DNA of 64,000 nucleotides from the NCBI RefSeq assembly GCF_019722725.1, contig NZ_CP077941.1, positions 2,418,001 through 2,482,000 on the forward strand, given 5' to 3'. The first letter of the stretch is position 1; each line of letters starts with the position of its first letter. Both the position numbers and the translations under genes were made by a program. Under the pieces are notes generated by a model. That model did no database searches. It was not told where the DNA came from and saw nothing but the letters and a program-made list of their open reading frames with translations. Shown one piece after another: positions 9,807 through 19,435 of this stretch. The stretch is from Vreelandella profundi. Lineage in GTDB: Bacteria > Pseudomonadota > Gammaproteobacteria > Pseudomonadales > Halomonadaceae.

Positions 9807-10451
9807 ATGTCTGATTTCATCCTAAAAGCCAGCGTTCGTAACGACCTGGGGAAAGGTGCGAGCCGCCGCCTGCGTCGTGCGAACCAGCAAGTGCCGGCCG
9901 TTGTATACGGTGGCGAGAAAGGCGCGCAGTCTATCTCTGTAGAAAAAACAGCTTTCTACAAAGCGATCGAAGACGAGACGTTCTTCTCTTCAGTCATCAA
10001 ACTGATGATCGACGGCAAAGAAGAGCAGGTTGTTGTTCGTGATCTACAGCGCCACCCTTTCAAGCCGTTGTTGACCCACGCTGACTTCCTGCGCGTTGAT
10101 GCTACTCACGAAATCACCATGAACGTGCCGCTGCACGTCACGGGCGAAGAGAAGTGTGTCGGTATCAAAGATCAAGGCGGCGAACTCCACGTACTGTCCA
10201 ACGACATTGCGATCAGCTGCTTGCCGAAAGATCTGCCTGACTTCATCGAAGTCGACATCGCGGCTGTTGAGCTGGGTACGACGCTACACTTGTCAGATCT
10301 TACCCTGCCGGCCGGCGTCACCTCTGTTGACCTGTCTCACGGTGAAGAGCACGACAATGCCGTGCTAAGCATCTCTAAAGTGAAAGAGCGTGCTGAAGAA
10401 GAAGACGAAGCCGGTGAAAGCGAAGGCGAAGCAGGTTCTAGCGCCGAGTAA
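9807..10451 (+). CDS. rplY: 50S ribosomal protein L25 (Ctc form)
   Basis: Binds 5S rRNA in the large subunit. 214 residues, i.e. the long Ctc/TL5 form with an N-terminal L25 domain (about 1-95, [26 protein letters not shown]) and a C-terminal beta domain, unlike the 94-residue E. coli L25. The last 25 residues are strongly acidic ([14 protein letters not shown]), typical of halophiles. Ribosome site AGAGGC precedes the ATG. Followed by two hairpins, the second a terminator. Confidence 0.95.
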   Translation: MSDFILKASVRNDLGKGASRRLRRANQQVPAVVYGGEKGAQSISVEKTAFYKAIEDETFFSSVIKLMIDGKEEQVVVRDLQRHPFKPLLTHADFLRVDATHEITMNVPLHVTGEEKCVGIKDQGGELHVLSNDIAISCLPKDLPDFIEVDIAAVELGTTLHLSDLTLPAGVTSVDLSHGEEHDNAVLSISKVKERAEEEDEAGESEGEAGSSAE

Positions 10452-10470
10452 GTACCCCGTTAAGCACTCT

Positions 10471-10498
10471 ATTAGGGCCATGCCTGCATGGCCCTAAT
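10471..10498 (+). repeat. 12-bp perfect hairpin after rplY
   Basis: ATTAGGGCCATG (10471-10482) pairs perfectly with CATGGCCCTAAT (10487-10498) around loop CCTG. No T tract follows, so it is more likely an mRNA 3'-end stabilizer, or part of a double terminator with the next hairpin, than an intrinsic terminator by itself. Confidence 0.6.
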
Positions 10499-10518
10499 GA
10501 TGCTGACATGATGTTAAG

Positions 10519-10547
10519 ATCAAGCGCCTCGGCGCTTGATTTTTTTT
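10519..10547 (+). terminator. Rho-independent terminator after rplY
   Basis: ATCAAGCGCC (10519-10528) pairs with GGCGCTTGAT (10531-10540) and is followed by a run of eight Ts. It would separate the prs-rplY transcript from pth. Confidence 0.85.
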
Positions 10548-10635
10548 GCGGCAAGCCACCACTGGTAGCCGCCCTTCGGGCCGCCGCTTACGCGACGTCG
10601 AAAATTTCTTCTGGAAATTTTTTGGAGGTGGGAAG

Positions 10636-11223
10636 ATGAGCCAGGTAAAGGCCATTATTGGACTCGGCAACCCAGGTGCTGAATATGACGCCACGCGACA
10701 TAACGCCGGCTTCTGGTTAGTCGATGCGATTGCGCAAAGCGCCCACGGTGAACTGCGCCCGGAAAAGAAGTTTTTCGGCCACTATGCAAAAGTGCGGATG
10801 GACGAGCATGAACTCCATTTACTTAATCCCGCGACCTTTATGAATCGCAGTGGCGCCGCCGTGGCTGCACTGTGCCAGTTTTTTAAACTCACTCCCGAAA
10901 ATTTACTGGTCGCCCACGACGATCTCGACCTGCCTCCCGGTCAGGCGCGCTATAAAACGGGTGGTGGGCACGGCGGCCATAACGGGCTGCGCGACATTAT
11001 CAGCGCACTAGGCGATCAGAAGCAGTTTCATCGCGTACGGATTGGCATCGGCCATCCTGGTGAAGCACGCCAGGTGACCAATTATGTTCTGGGGCGCCCC
11101 GGCAAGGCCGAACAAGAAGCTATCGTCCGCGCCACGGATGAGTGTATTGCCACCCTGCCATTAGCACTAGCAGGCGACTGGGCAAAAGCCATGAATAAGT
11201 TACATAGCCTTAAGTCAGAGTAA
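10636..11223 (+). CDS. pth: Peptidyl-tRNA hydrolase
   Basis: Releases tRNA from prematurely dropped peptidyl-tRNA. 195 residues from ATG 10636, which has an excellent TTGGAGG ribosome site; the reading frame is open upstream but without homology. The signature GLGNPGAEYDATRHNAGFW contains the catalytic His, with the conserved Asn in NPATFMNRSG and DDLDLPPG downstream. Standard position between rplY and ychF. Confidence 0.96.
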   Translation: MSQVKAIIGLGNPGAEYDATRHNAGFWLVDAIAQSAHGELRPEKKFFGHYAKVRMDEHELHLLNPATFMNRSGAAVAALCQFFKLTPENLLVAHDDLDLPPGQARYKTGGGHGGHNGLRDIISALGDQKQFHRVRIGIGHPGEARQVTNYVLGRPGKAEQEAIVRATDECIATLPLALAGDWAKAMNKLHSLKSE

Positions 11224-11337
11224 GCTTTCGAAAGGCAATCGTTAAGTCGGTGGCTGACCGCTAGCGCATCTCGTAGAATAGCGATTAATTTCACGCCTCA
11301 CCGCCTTATTTACACAAACACTTTTCAGGAACATTTT

Positions 11338-12429
11338 ATGGGTTTCAACTGCGGCATCGTCGGTCTGCCCAACGTCGGCAAGTCCACACTGTTTAATGCA
11401 CTGACAAAGTCAGGCATCGATGCAGAGAACTTTCCCTTCTGCACCATTGAGCCGAACGTGGGTATCGTTCCGATGCCTGACCCGCGTCTCGACAAGCTCG
11501 CTGAGATCGTCAAGCCGCAGAAAGTACTGCCGACCACGATGGAGTTTGTCGACATTGCTGGCCTGGTCGCAGGCGCCTCTAAGGGCGAAGGTTTAGGCAA
11601 TAAATTCCTGGCCAATATTCGTGAAACCCAAGCAATCGCCCATGTCGTGCGCTGCTTCGATAATGACAACGTCATTCACGTAGCCAACCACGTCGACCCA
11701 CGCGCCGATATCGAAACGATTAACCTTGAGCTCGCCCTAGCCGATCTCGACACCGTTGAAAAAGCCAGCCAGCGCCTCGTTCGCTCGGTGAAAGGCGGGG
11801 ACAAAGATGCAATTGCTACCAAAGCAATTCTTGACCGCATTCAGCCGCACGTAGCGGAAGGGTTTCCGCTACGCAGCTTTGGCTTGAGCGAAGAAGAACA
11901 GCGCCAGGTGAAGAGCTTTGGCTTCTTAACGCTGAAACCCACCATGTACATTGCTAACGTCAACGAAGACGGCTTCGAGAACAATCCCTATTTGGATATT
12001 GTTAATGAAATCGCCGCTGAGGAAGGCGCGCTCGTGGTACCCGTGTGCAATCAGCTAGAAGCCGAAATCGCTGAGCTGGATGATGAAGAACGCTCTATGT
12101 TCTTAAGCGAAATGGGCATGGAAGAACCGGGGCTGGATCGCGTCATTCGTGCAGGCTACTCATTATTAGGCCTTCAAACCTACTTCACCGCCGGCGTAAA
12201 AGAAGTGCGCGCATGGACGGTGAAAGAAGGCGCCACCGCCCCTGAGGCCGCCGGCGTGATTCACACCGACTTCCAAAAAGGCTTTATCCGCGCCGAAGTT
12301 GTCGCGTACGACGACTTTGTTTCGCTGAACGGCGAGCAAGGTGCCAAAGATGCCGGCAAATGGCGTCTGGAAGGCAAAGAGTACATTGTTAAAGATGGCG
12401 ACGTCGTTCACTTCCGCTTCAACGTCTAA
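11338..12429 (+). CDS. ychF: Redox-regulated ATPase YchF (Obg family)
   Basis: Universally conserved Obg-family P-loop protein that binds ribosomes and prefers ATP over GTP; in E. coli it inhibits catalase and affects translation initiation fidelity. 363 residues. The P-loop GLPNVGKST is at 9-17, switch motifs follow ([20 protein letters not shown]), and the C-terminal TGS-like domain ends in [15 protein letters not shown]. The usual partner downstream of pth. Confidence 0.96.
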   Translation: MGFNCGIVGLPNVGKSTLFNALTKSGIDAENFPFCTIEPNVGIVPMPDPRLDKLAEIVKPQKVLPTTMEFVDIAGLVAGASKGEGLGNKFLANIRETQAIAHVVRCFDNDNVIHVANHVDPRADIETINLELALADLDTVEKASQRLVRSVKGGDKDAIATKAILDRIQPHVAEGFPLRSFGLSEEEQRQVKSFGFLTLKPTMYIANVNEDGFENNPYLDIVNEIAAEEGALVVPVCNQLEAEIAELDDEERSMFLSEMGMEEPGLDRVIRAGYSLLGLQTYFTAGVKEVRAWTVKEGATAPEAAGVIHTDFQKGFIRAEVVAYDDFVSLNGEQGAKDAGKWRLEGKEYIVKDGDVVHFRFNV

Positions 12430-12438
12430 TTGTCACGA

Positions 12439-12484
12439 TGCCGCACTGCCCTAAGCGCATCAATGCGCTCAGGGCAGTGCGGCA
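12439..12484 (+). terminator. Long hairpin after ychF
   Basis: A 14-bp outer stem (TGCCGCACTGCCCT with AGGGCAGTGCGGCA) and a 7-bp inner stem (AGCGCAT/ATGCGCT) are separated by one A-C mismatch, with a two-base gap at the tip. It closes the pth-ychF transcript but has no T tract, so it may act as a stabilizing 3' end rather than a strict intrinsic terminator. Confidence 0.6.
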
Positions 12485-12570
12485 CGCCTGATAAATGATG
12501 GGCTTAAGAAAGCATCACCTCAAGCCATCGATACCTGCCCCAGAGTTTATCTGGCTGGAACGTATTATCC

Positions 12571-14739
12571 ATGGAAATACTGTTCAACTTACTGATCCTG
12601 GGCAGCCTACTACTCTCTATTATTGCGTTTGTGCAGTGGTTTTCTGCGCGCACAGCCTTCCCTGAAGCGACGTTACTGGCGCTAGTGGGCATTGCCCTCG
12701 GCTTTTCTTACGCCACGCTATCAACGCTGTGGCCAGAAATACACCAGTTCGACCCGCTATTGACCGCATCGCTACCTGCCGAAATCTATCTGTGGATCTT
12801 TCTGCCTCCCTTACTTTTTCAAGCGGCACTGAGTGTCGATGTCCGCGAAATGATGCCGAATGCAGCGCCTATTCTGCTGCTGGCAGTGGTCGCCGTTTTT
12901 ATTGCCACCGGCATGGTCGGCGTCTCGGTGTGGCTACTGGGCGGCGTGGCGCTCTCGGCAGGCCTGCTGCTAGGGGCGGTCATTGCGACGACCGACCCAT
13001 CGGCAGTGATTGCGATTTTTCGCAGCGTGGGTGCCCCAGCACGACTGATACGCTTGGTTGAAGGAGAAAGTCTGCTCAATGACGCTGCCGCCATTGCCAT
13101 CGTCGGCGTGCTGGTGGCATCGCTCACCGGCAATGCTGCCGCTGCCACGTGGCAAGCAGGCGCTTGGGCTCTTGCGGCCGACTTCGGTGGGGGGCTACTG
13201 TTTGGCGCCGCGGCCGGCAGAATTGGCGCTGCCGTGCTGGCATTTTTTGGCAATGATGGCAAAGCACAAACGGCGCTAACGCTTTCGTTGCCCTACCCTG
13301 TTTACCTTATTGGCGAAAGCATTGGGGTGTCGGGCGTGGTGGCGGTGGTGGCCACGGGGCTAGTGCTCAGTGGCCTAGGGCGAACGCGCACCTCGCCCGC
13401 CAACTGGGCGTATTTACAGCTACTTTGGGCGCAAATTGCCTCGCTCGCTGGTGCCACCGTGTTCCTGCTCGCCGCACTGCAGGTGCCGAAAATGCTAGAG
13501 GGCATCACGCTTGAATGGCTGCCAATGCTCGCCGTCGTTATCGTTGCGACACTGCTGGCCCGCCTAGTGGCTTTATTCGGCTTTTTGCCACTGCTCAGCC
13601 GGCTCAAACTTTCTGCCCCTATCAGCGCCAGCTACAAGCTAGCCATTACCTGGGGTGGATTGCGCGGCGCGGTGACGCTCGTGCTGGCTCTGGGAATAGC
13701 GGAGCAAACGGCGCTCCCCGAACAGATCCGCCACTTCGTGGCTATTTTGGCTACCGGCTTCGTGCTATTCAGCCTGTTAGTTAACGGCGCCAGTCTGCGC
13801 GGTGTTATTCGCTGCCTCAAGCTCAATAAGCTAAGTCACCACGACAGCGCTCTTCAGCAGCAAGCGATCCGCCTATCGACCACGGATGTCGAAAATGCTG
13901 TCAAGCGCACCGCGCACAATCTTCATATTGCCCCGTCAATCACTGAGGAGGTCATTGCACGCTACCACCGCGATATGGCCATTGAAACGGCACCGCTCGA
14001 TCTTGATCAAGCCCTTCCAGAGCGTGACCGCATGACCATCGCCCTGGTCACGCTGGCAATTCGAGAACGCGACCTTATTCCCCGCTATGGCAGCGGCGTC
14101 ACCAGCATTCACAACCTGGATGCCATGATGCATAACAGTGGCAGAACTATTGATGCCGTCCGCTCAGACGGCCGTATTGGATACAACCGAGAAGCACGTA
14201 ACATTCTGGCCACCAGCCTTTGGCTAAAACCAAGCATCTGGCTTAACCGCCACCTGCACATACGCTGGCCGCTGGCGAGGCTGCTGACCAACCGTTTCGA
14301 GCTGCTGATTTGCCGTCGTGCCGCGCTTGAGGAGCTGCGCCATTACAATGCACAGCGGCTAACGCCGCTCTTTGGCGAGCGCATGTGCGCCTTGCTTGAT
14401 GAGATACTCGACGTGCGAATTATCGCGGTTGACCAGGCGATCCAGCAAACGGAAGCACAGTTTGGCCCCCATGCGTATCGTCTTGAACAGCGCATGCTAC
14501 GACTTTTTGCGCTTCGCCGAAGCACTGAGAGCATGGAAGAAATGGTACAAGACCGACTAATTTCTCAGCAGGTTTTCGACGATGTTCAGCGCGGCTTGCA
14601 TCGCGCTTGGCGCAATGCCCTTGATCGGCCACATCTTTCACACACCGCTGAGGCGCCATTTTGGGAGCAAGAAAAAACGACACCAGAGGCTTCAAAAGAT
14701 AAATCGCCGCCAAAAAAGACTAGCGGTGAGCCAAAATAA
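12571..14739 (+). CDS. CPA1-family Na+/H+ antiporter with long cytoplasmic tail
   Basis: Inner-membrane cation/proton exchanger, 722 residues. About 12 hydrophobic segments occupy residues 1-415. The transport core motif EGESLLNDAAAIAIV with the conserved Asn-Asp pair, preceded by TTDPSAVIAIFRSVG, is typical of CPA1 (NhaP/SOS1-like) exchangers. The remaining 300 residues are hydrophilic and helical, longer than in NhaP, and may be a regulatory domain. The role is probably Na+ extrusion and pH control, expected in a halophile. Ion specificity cannot be read from sequence. Confidence 0.88.
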   Translation: MEILFNLLILGSLLLSIIAFVQWFSARTAFPEATLLALVGIALGFSYATLSTLWPEIHQFDPLLTASLPAEIYLWIFLPPLLFQAALSVDVREMMPNAAPILLLAVVAVFIATGMVGVSVWLLGGVALSAGLLLGAVIATTDPSAVIAIFRSVGAPARLIRLVEGESLLNDAAAIAIVGVLVASLTGNAAAATWQAGAWALAADFGGGLLFGAAAGRIGAAVLAFFGNDGKAQTALTLSLPYPVYLIGESIGVSGVVAVVATGLVLSGLGRTRTSPANWAYLQLLWAQIASLAGATVFLLAALQVPKMLEGITLEWLPMLAVVIVATLLARLVALFGFLPLLSRLKLSAPISASYKLAITWGGLRGAVTLVLALGIAEQTALPEQIRHFVAILATGFVLFSLLVNGASLRGVIRCLKLNKLSHHDSALQQQAIRLSTTDVENAVKRTAHNLHIAPSITEEVIARYHRDMAIETAPLDLDQALPERDRMTIALVTLAIRERDLIPRYGSGVTSIHNLDAMMHNSGRTIDAVRSDGRIGYNREARNILATSLWLKPSIWLNRHLHIRWPLARLLTNRFELLICRRAALEELRHYNAQRLTPLFGERMCALLDEILDVRIIAVDQAIQQTEAQFGPHAYRLEQRMLRLFALRRSTESMEEMVQDRLISQQVFDDVQRGLHRAWRNALDRPHLSHTAEAPFWEQEKTTPEASKDKSPPKKTSGEPK

Positions 14740-14805
14740 GCGTGGTCAGAAAGTGCTGTCGACCACGCTGGGCAGGCTGCCGATATGATTCCTGGCACGA
14801 AGCAG

Positions 14806-14833
14806 TTGACGAGCGAAATATCTCTGGTATCAT
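14806..14833 (+). promoter_or_regulatory. Sigma-70 promoter of tRNA-Met
   Basis: TTGACG (14806-14811), a 16-base spacer and TATCAT (14828-14833) are followed by a GC-rich discriminator (TCGCCCCCG) that is typical of stringently controlled stable-RNA promoters. The tRNA 5' end is 15 bases downstream. Confidence 0.7.
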
Positions 14834-14848
14834 TCGCCCCCGTTGAAA

Positions 14849-14925
14849 GGCTACGTAGCTCAGCTGGTTAGAGCACATCACTCATAATGATGGGGTCCCC
14901 TGTTCAAATCAGGGCGTAGCCACCA
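14849..14925 (+). tRNA. tRNA-Met(CAU), elongator
   Basis: 77-base cloverleaf with encoded CCA. Acceptor GGCTACG/CGTAGCC, D arm GCTCAGCTGGTTAGAGC, anticodon loop CTCATAA (anticodon CAT at 14883-14885), T loop TTCAAAT. The G1-C72 pair and overall match to E. coli metT-type tRNA indicate the elongator rather than the initiator; no K-specific signature suggests tRNA-Ile2. Confidence 0.93.
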
Positions 14926-14944
14926 AACGAATTTAAGCAGTACA

Positions 14945-14977
14945 AAAAAGCCCGCTGATCACATCAGCGGGCTTTTT
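14945..14977 (+). terminator. Rho-independent terminator after tRNA-Met
   Basis: Stem AAAAAGCCCGCTGAT / ATCAGCGGGCTTTTT around loop CAC, ending in a T tract. It is nearly symmetrical, so it may also work for the minus strand. Confidence 0.88.
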
Positions 14978-14991
14978 GCTTTGCTCTTATC

Positions 14992-15047
14992 TATTTCTAC
15001 CTGCTTATTTCTACCTGCTTATTTCTACCTGCTTATGTCTACCTACG
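14992..15047. repeat. 14-bp tandem repeat, about four copies
   Basis: Unit TATTTCTACCTGCT occurs exactly at 14992-15005, 15006-15019 and 15020-15033, followed by a degenerate fourth copy (TATGTCTACCTACG) to 15047. It sits between the tRNA-Met terminator and the 3' end of the aminopeptidase gene and encodes nothing evident. It is probably a slippage-generated minisatellite. Confidence 0.9.
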
Positions 15048-15065
15048 CCAATCTGCGTCGGTTTT

Positions 15066-16385
15066 TCAGCTCAAGGCCGCTCGATTTAAAAACAGCGTCA
15101 GCGCGCGGGTCAAGTGCTCAACGTCGTAAGTACCCGCCGTTTCCCGGATGGAATGCATTGCCCACTGGGGAATGCCAACGTCAATGGTGGGAACGCCTAG
15201 CTCTGTGGCGGTAATCGGCCCAATCGTGCTGCCGCAGCCCATATCCGCTCGCGTTACAAACGACTGTACCGGCACGCTCGCCTCGCGGCACACATCTCTA
15301 AACAGCGCCCCTGTCACGCTATTGGTGGCGTAGCGCTGGCTAGCATTCACCTTGATCACCGGACCACCGTTAATCGCAGGGCCGTGACGCTCGTCATGCT
15401 TATCGCGAAAGTTAGGATGCAGTGCGTGAGCGTTATCACACGAAATCATGTAAGACGACTGAATCAACTGAATCAGCGATTCCTCATTCCCTTTACCACC
15501 CTCACGTCCGCCCACTTGAGCATTAATGCGCTTGAGCACGTCTGCTAAAAATGGCCCTTGGGCGCCACAGGCGCTAGCGCTGCCAACTTCTTCGTGATCA
15601 TTGGCTACCAATACAGCGCCCTGGGTGCCATCGCAGGCTAACAGCGCTTCTAAGCCTACAAAACACGAAAGCAGGTTATCTAAGCGCGCACTTGCCACCA
15701 GCTGCTGCTTGACGCCGACCAAAGATGGCGGCTGCACATCATAAAAACTTAGTTCAAAATCAACTATCTCAATATCATTCAAGCCATGCTGCTCGCTTAC
15801 CCATTGCGTCAACAGCTCGCTGAGTGTGGCCGTCTCACTCTGCATCAGCACGGGCGTCATTTGCGTCTGAGCATTCAGCGCGCGGCCGCTGTTCACATCG
15901 CGATCAAGGTGAATCGCTAGGCTCGGCACCATAGCAATCGGCTGATCAACGTTAAGCAGCACGCTTTCTAAGCGCCCATCGGCATGACGCACATGCACCC
16001 TGCCCGCTAATCCCAAATCACGGTCAAACCACGGGGCTAATAACACGCCGCCGTACACCTGCACGCCCAGCTGTAGCCAGCCAGCGGATCGCTGTGTCGC
16101 GTTGGGCTTTAAGTGCAGCCCAGGGCTATCGGTATGCGCACCGATCATGCGCAGGCTGGTTAATTCAGACGCAGGCAGCTGAAAAGCAATAATTGCCGAG
16201 TCGTTGCGGGTGACGTAATAGCGCTCTCCCGGCGTCAGCTGCCAATGTGCCTTCTCTTCCAGCCGCTGAAACCCAGCTTGCTCCAAGCGTGCCGCCATAT
16301 TGCCTGCGGCATGCCATGGAGTCGGCGATTGGCGCAGAAAATCGCATAGACGCATTAAACGATCAGCGTTGAAAGTCTCGGACAT
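15066..16385 (-). CDS. apeB: M18-family aminopeptidase
   Basis: Dinuclear-zinc aminopeptidase that removes N-terminal (often acidic) residues from peptides in the cytoplasm. About 439 residues from ATG 16385; an ATG four codons upstream is possible. Metal and catalytic motifs are GAHTDSPGLHLKP (His, Asp), NDHEEVGS (Glu-Glu), SCDNAHALHPN (Asp) and a C-terminal His in IPQWAMHSIRE. TRADMGCGSTIGPI is also family-typical. It is divergent from prc. Confidence 0.93.
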   Translation of the reverse strand: MSETFNADRLMRLCDFLRQSPTPWHAAGNMAARLEQAGFQRLEEKAHWQLTPGERYYVTRNDSAIIAFQLPASELTSLRMIGAHTDSPGLHLKPNATQRSAGWLQLGVQVYGGVLLAPWFDRDLGLAGRVHVRHADGRLESVLLNVDQPIAMVPSLAIHLDRDVNSGRALNAQTQMTPVLMQSETATLSELLTQWVSEQHGLNDIEIVDFELSFYDVQPPSLVGVKQQLVASARLDNLLSCFVGLEALLACDGTQGAVLVANDHEEVGSASACGAQGPFLADVLKRINAQVGGREGGKGNEESLIQLIQSSYMISCDNAHALHPNFRDKHDERHGPAINGGPVIKVNASQRYATNSVTGALFRDVCREASVPVQSFVTRADMGCGSTIGPITATELGVPTIDVGIPQWAMHSIRETAGTYDVEHLTRALTLFLNRAALS

Positions 16386-16522
16386 GGAAATCCTCATAAC
16401 AGTAATGATTGAGTCTCATCGTGCAAATGACCTGCTACAATATCCCTCGGCCTACGCAACTCATGGGTCATACGCGAGTCTAGGGAAGAATGAGTGTACA
16501 CAAATCCGGGAGAGCTTGACTG

Positions 16523-18634
16523 ATGAGCTTGTTTGCAACGCTTTCGCGTTCGGTCGCCCTGGCTGTCATGCTGGTTATTACCAGCCCAGCAGCATTAGCG
16601 CAACTTGAGCCGACCGACGAACAACGCCAGGCGGCTGTGGAAATCGCGGACTCACTCCGCTATGGCCACTATGCTGATATTAACTTTGATGAAGCGTGGT
16701 CAGAAGACGTCTTCCAGCGCTATTTAGATATTCTAGATAGTCAGCGAGCTTACCTGTTGCGGAGTGATATTGAGCCCTACCGTCACTTAGAGTCCGACAT
16801 GGCAGACGCTATTTTCAATGGCGACTTGGACGAGGCTTTCGCTTTATACGATACGTTCAGTGAGCGGCAGCGTTCACGCTTAGAGTCATTGCTTGCACAG
16901 CTCGATGAAGGGCTAGATTTTGACTTTGAGAGCAATGAGCGCTTAGAAATTGATCGTGAAGATTCGCCATGGGCCTCGCGTAAAAGCGAGCTTGATGATC
17001 TATGGCGCAAACGCCTCAAAAACGATGCCCTCACGCTTGCGCTCACCGATCAGGATAACGAGCAGATTGAAAGCAACCTGCGCCAGCGCTACGAAGGCCA
17101 GCTCACTCGCATAGACCAAACAGAACCTGAAGACGTTTTCGGTGTGCTCATGGCCGCGATTACCAGCACCGTCGACCCGCATACCGGCTATCTTTCTCCT
17201 CGTCAAAGCGAGTCGTTTGATATTCAGATGAGCCTCTCACTGGAAGGCATCGGTGCGCTGCTTCAATCTGACGGTGAATACGTCAAAGTCGCAAGCCTAG
17301 TGCCCGGTGGCCCCGCAGAACGCGCTGGCGTCTTGGAACCGGCAGATCGCATTATTGCGGTTGGTCAAGAAGACGGTGAGATGGTTAACGTCGTCGGCAT
17401 GCGCCTGGACAACGTCGTTGATCTCATCCGCGGCCCTAAAGACTCTGTCGTTCGCCTGGATGTGATACCTGCCCAGGCGGTTGATATGACGCGCTCACAA
17501 ACCGTCGAAATCACTCGCGATACCGTTAGCCTTGAAGATCAAGCCGCTCACGGCGAAGTCATCGAGGTTGAGCGCGACGGCGAGCCGCACCGCCTTGGGG
17601 TTATCAATGTCCCTACGTTTTACGTTGACTTTGACGCATTCCAAGCCGGTGAAGAAGAATACCGCAGCACCACGCGTGACGTAGCGAGAGAAATCGATCG
17701 CCTCAAAGAAGAAGGCATAGAAGGCATTGTGCTGGATCTGCGCAACAACGGCGGCGGCGCACTGCAAGAGGCCAATTCGCTGATCGGCCTGTTTATCGAT
17801 CGCGGCCCGACGGTGCAAGTACGCGATGCGCAGGGTCGTATTCAACTGTATGGCGATACCGAAGCCGGCACTCACTACGATGGTCCGCTAGGCGTTCTTG
17901 TCAATCGGCTGTCCGCCTCTGCATCAGAAATCTTTGCAGGCGCCATACAGGACTATGGCCGCGGCCTGATCCTGGGCACATCAACGTTCGGAAAAGGGAC
18001 GGTGCAAACGCTTAATGAACTAAGCCACGGGCAAATTAAGCTAACGCGCGCCAAGTTCTATCGAATTTCTGGCGATAGCACGCAGAATCGTGGCGTTGAA
18101 CCGGATATCCTTTTTCCGAGCTTGATTGATCCCGAGCGGATTGGCGAAAGCAGCTTAGATAACGCGCTAGCGTGGGATACCGTGCAAAACGTGCAGTATC
18201 GACGCTATGGTGAGCCAGAAACCGTGCTGGACAAGCTCATTGCCCAGCATGATACCCGGGCGCAGAATAATCCGAATTTCCGCTATCTGGAGCGCCAGTC
18301 GACGCTGGCCCGCCAACTTCGCGAGCAGTACACAAGCGTAAGCTTAAATCGCGAACAGCGAAAGCGTGAAATGGAAGCCCAAGAAGCCGAACAGCTTTCC
18401 CTGGAAAATCAACGCCGCCGTGCACTGGGCCTTGACGAGCTAGAAGAGTGGATGGATGCTCGCACCGAAGGCGTAGCCGGCGCGCTAGAAGAAGAGCCGG
18501 ACGCTGAGAGCGAAGGCGAAGGCGAAGAAGACGATAAAACGTCCGTCGATCGCGCTCACGTGCTTGAGTCTGCAGAAATTTTACTTGATTACGCCAAGCT
18601 GCAAGACACCCGTCGATTAGCCGCTAAACGCTAA
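16523..18634 (+). CDS. prc: Carboxy-terminal processing protease Prc (Tsp)
   Basis: Periplasmic S41A protease that trims or degrades proteins from the C-terminus, including cell-wall hydrolases and lipoprotein substrates. 703 residues with a cleaved signal ending near SPAALA. A PDZ domain lies around residues 235-320. By alignment to E. coli Tsp (S430, D441, K455) the catalytic residues are S466, D477 and K491 in SASASEIFAGAIQDYG and TFGKGTVQ. A DUF3340-type C-terminal region contains a halophile-style acidic stretch (EEEPDAESEGEGEEDDK). Confidence 0.95.
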   Translation: MSLFATLSRSVALAVMLVITSPAALAQLEPTDEQRQAAVEIADSLRYGHYADINFDEAWSEDVFQRYLDILDSQRAYLLRSDIEPYRHLESDMADAIFNGDLDEAFALYDTFSERQRSRLESLLAQLDEGLDFDFESNERLEIDREDSPWASRKSELDDLWRKRLKNDALTLALTDQDNEQIESNLRQRYEGQLTRIDQTEPEDVFGVLMAAITSTVDPHTGYLSPRQSESFDIQMSLSLEGIGALLQSDGEYVKVASLVPGGPAERAGVLEPADRIIAVGQEDGEMVNVVGMRLDNVVDLIRGPKDSVVRLDVIPAQAVDMTRSQTVEITRDTVSLEDQAAHGEVIEVERDGEPHRLGVINVPTFYVDFDAFQAGEEEYRSTTRDVAREIDRLKEEGIEGIVLDLRNNGGGALQEANSLIGLFIDRGPTVQVRDAQGRIQLYGDTEAGTHYDGPLGVLVNRLSASASEIFAGAIQDYGRGLILGTSTFGKGTVQTLNELSHGQIKLTRAKFYRISGDSTQNRGVEPDILFPSLIDPERIGESSLDNALAWDTVQNVQYRRYGEPETVLDKLIAQHDTRAQNNPNFRYLERQSTLARQLREQYTSVSLNREQRKREMEAQEAEQLSLENQRRRALGLDELEEWMDARTEGVAGALEEEPDAESEGEGEEDDKTSVDRAHVLESAEILLDYAKLQDTRRLAAKR

Positions 18635-18650
18635 TTCATCAGGGCTAACG

Positions 18651-18684
18651 AACGCCGGCACCTTCAAAGGGCCGGCGTTTTTTT
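18651..18684 (+). terminator. Rho-independent terminator after prc
   Basis: AACGCCGGC (18651-18659) pairs with GCCGGCGTT (18671-18679), with an inner CCTT/AAGG, followed by a run of Ts to 18684. Confidence 0.9.
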
Positions 18685-18878
18685 ATGCCAAATTAATGTC
18701 GTATAAACACTACTTGAAAGCACTTAATCGCCACAGGGCAGTTTGCAGGCAGCACTAAACACCCAGCATTATTAGGCAGCGGGCTAAGATATAGGGATAC
18801 AATTAATGAGGGATAAAATACAGTAAGGCGGAAGGATCCTTGGCTGACACAGAAATAAACAACGCCAAGCGTACTAGA

Positions 18879-18954
18879 TGGCTCCTCGAACAGGACTCGA
18901 ACCTGTGACCCAATGATTAACAGTCATTTGCTCTACCAACTGAGCTATCGAGGA
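18879..18954 (-). tRNA. tRNA-Asn(GUU), copy 1 (distal)
   Basis: 76 bases with encoded CCA, read on the minus strand. Acceptor TCCTCGA/TCGAGGA, anticodon loop CTGTTAA, T arm ACAGG-TTCGAGT-CCTGT. Third in transcription order of a three-gene array; no clear terminator is seen in the next 190 bases to its left, which hold nothing else I recognise. Confidence 0.96.
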
Positions 18955-19012
18955 ATCTTGCGCTATCTTCAACGGCAAACCGTAGACGATAGGTAAATAG
19001 GGCACTACAACT

Positions 19013-19088
19013 TGGCTCCTCGAGCAGGACTCGAACCTGCGACCCAATGATTAACAGTCATTTGCTCTACCAACTGAGCTATCGAGGA
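19013..19088 (-). tRNA. tRNA-Asn(GUU), copy 2 (middle)
   Basis: Same cloverleaf as its neighbours except for a paired change in the outermost T-stem base pair: GCAGG/CCTGC instead of ACAGG/CCTGT. The change is compensated, so the tRNA should be functional. Separated from copy 1 by 58 bases and from copy 3 by 69 bases. Confidence 0.96.
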
Positions 19089-19157
19089 ACATCATAAGTT
19101 GTGTGTTTAAAGCAGTGCTTTGAATAAATATTCAACCAGCCATTGCCAGCAAAATAT

Positions 19158-19233
19158 TGGCTCCTCGAACAGGACTCGAACCTGTGACCCAATGATTAAC
19201 AGTCATTTGCTCTACCAACTGAGCTATCGAGGA
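19158..19233 (-). tRNA. tRNA-Asn(GUU), copy 3 (promoter-proximal)
   Basis: Identical to copy 1 over all 76 bases as read by eye. It is first in transcription order, directly behind the strong promoter at 19254-19281, so the three genes are probably one transcript. Confidence 0.96.
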
Positions 19234-19253
19234 ACTGCTCAAACACGGTGCGT

Positions 19254-19281
19254 AGTATACCCATAGAAATGTTATGGTCAA
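19254..19281 (-). promoter_or_regulatory. Sigma-70 promoter of the tRNA-Asn array
   Basis: On the minus strand TTGACC (19281-19276), a 16-base spacer and TATACT (19259-19254), followed by ACGCACC before the first tRNA. Both hexamers match 5 of 6 consensus bases. Confidence 0.75.
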
Positions 19282-19435
19282 GTATCGATTATTGAGGAAC
19301 GCTAGCCGCTGCTTTCTTGTATCCGTATAATACCGCCATTAAATAAAGATAACGGCCTGGTGACGATAAACACTGGCCGTACGATAACTTTCCATTCATC
19401 CTCGTCCCCCGACGACTCATAGACGACAGGTACCG

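Noticed and set aside
12819..13262. A 147-residue minus-strand frame inside the first antiporter
   Set aside because: It is Ser/Ala/Pro-rich shadow coding opposite membrane segments, without ribosome site or any recognisable family.
19120..19135. TTGAATA/TATTCAA repeat between tRNA-Asn copies 2 and 3 as an operator
   Set aside because: The element lies inside the likely polycistronic tRNA transcript, so it is more plausibly a processing hairpin or chance.
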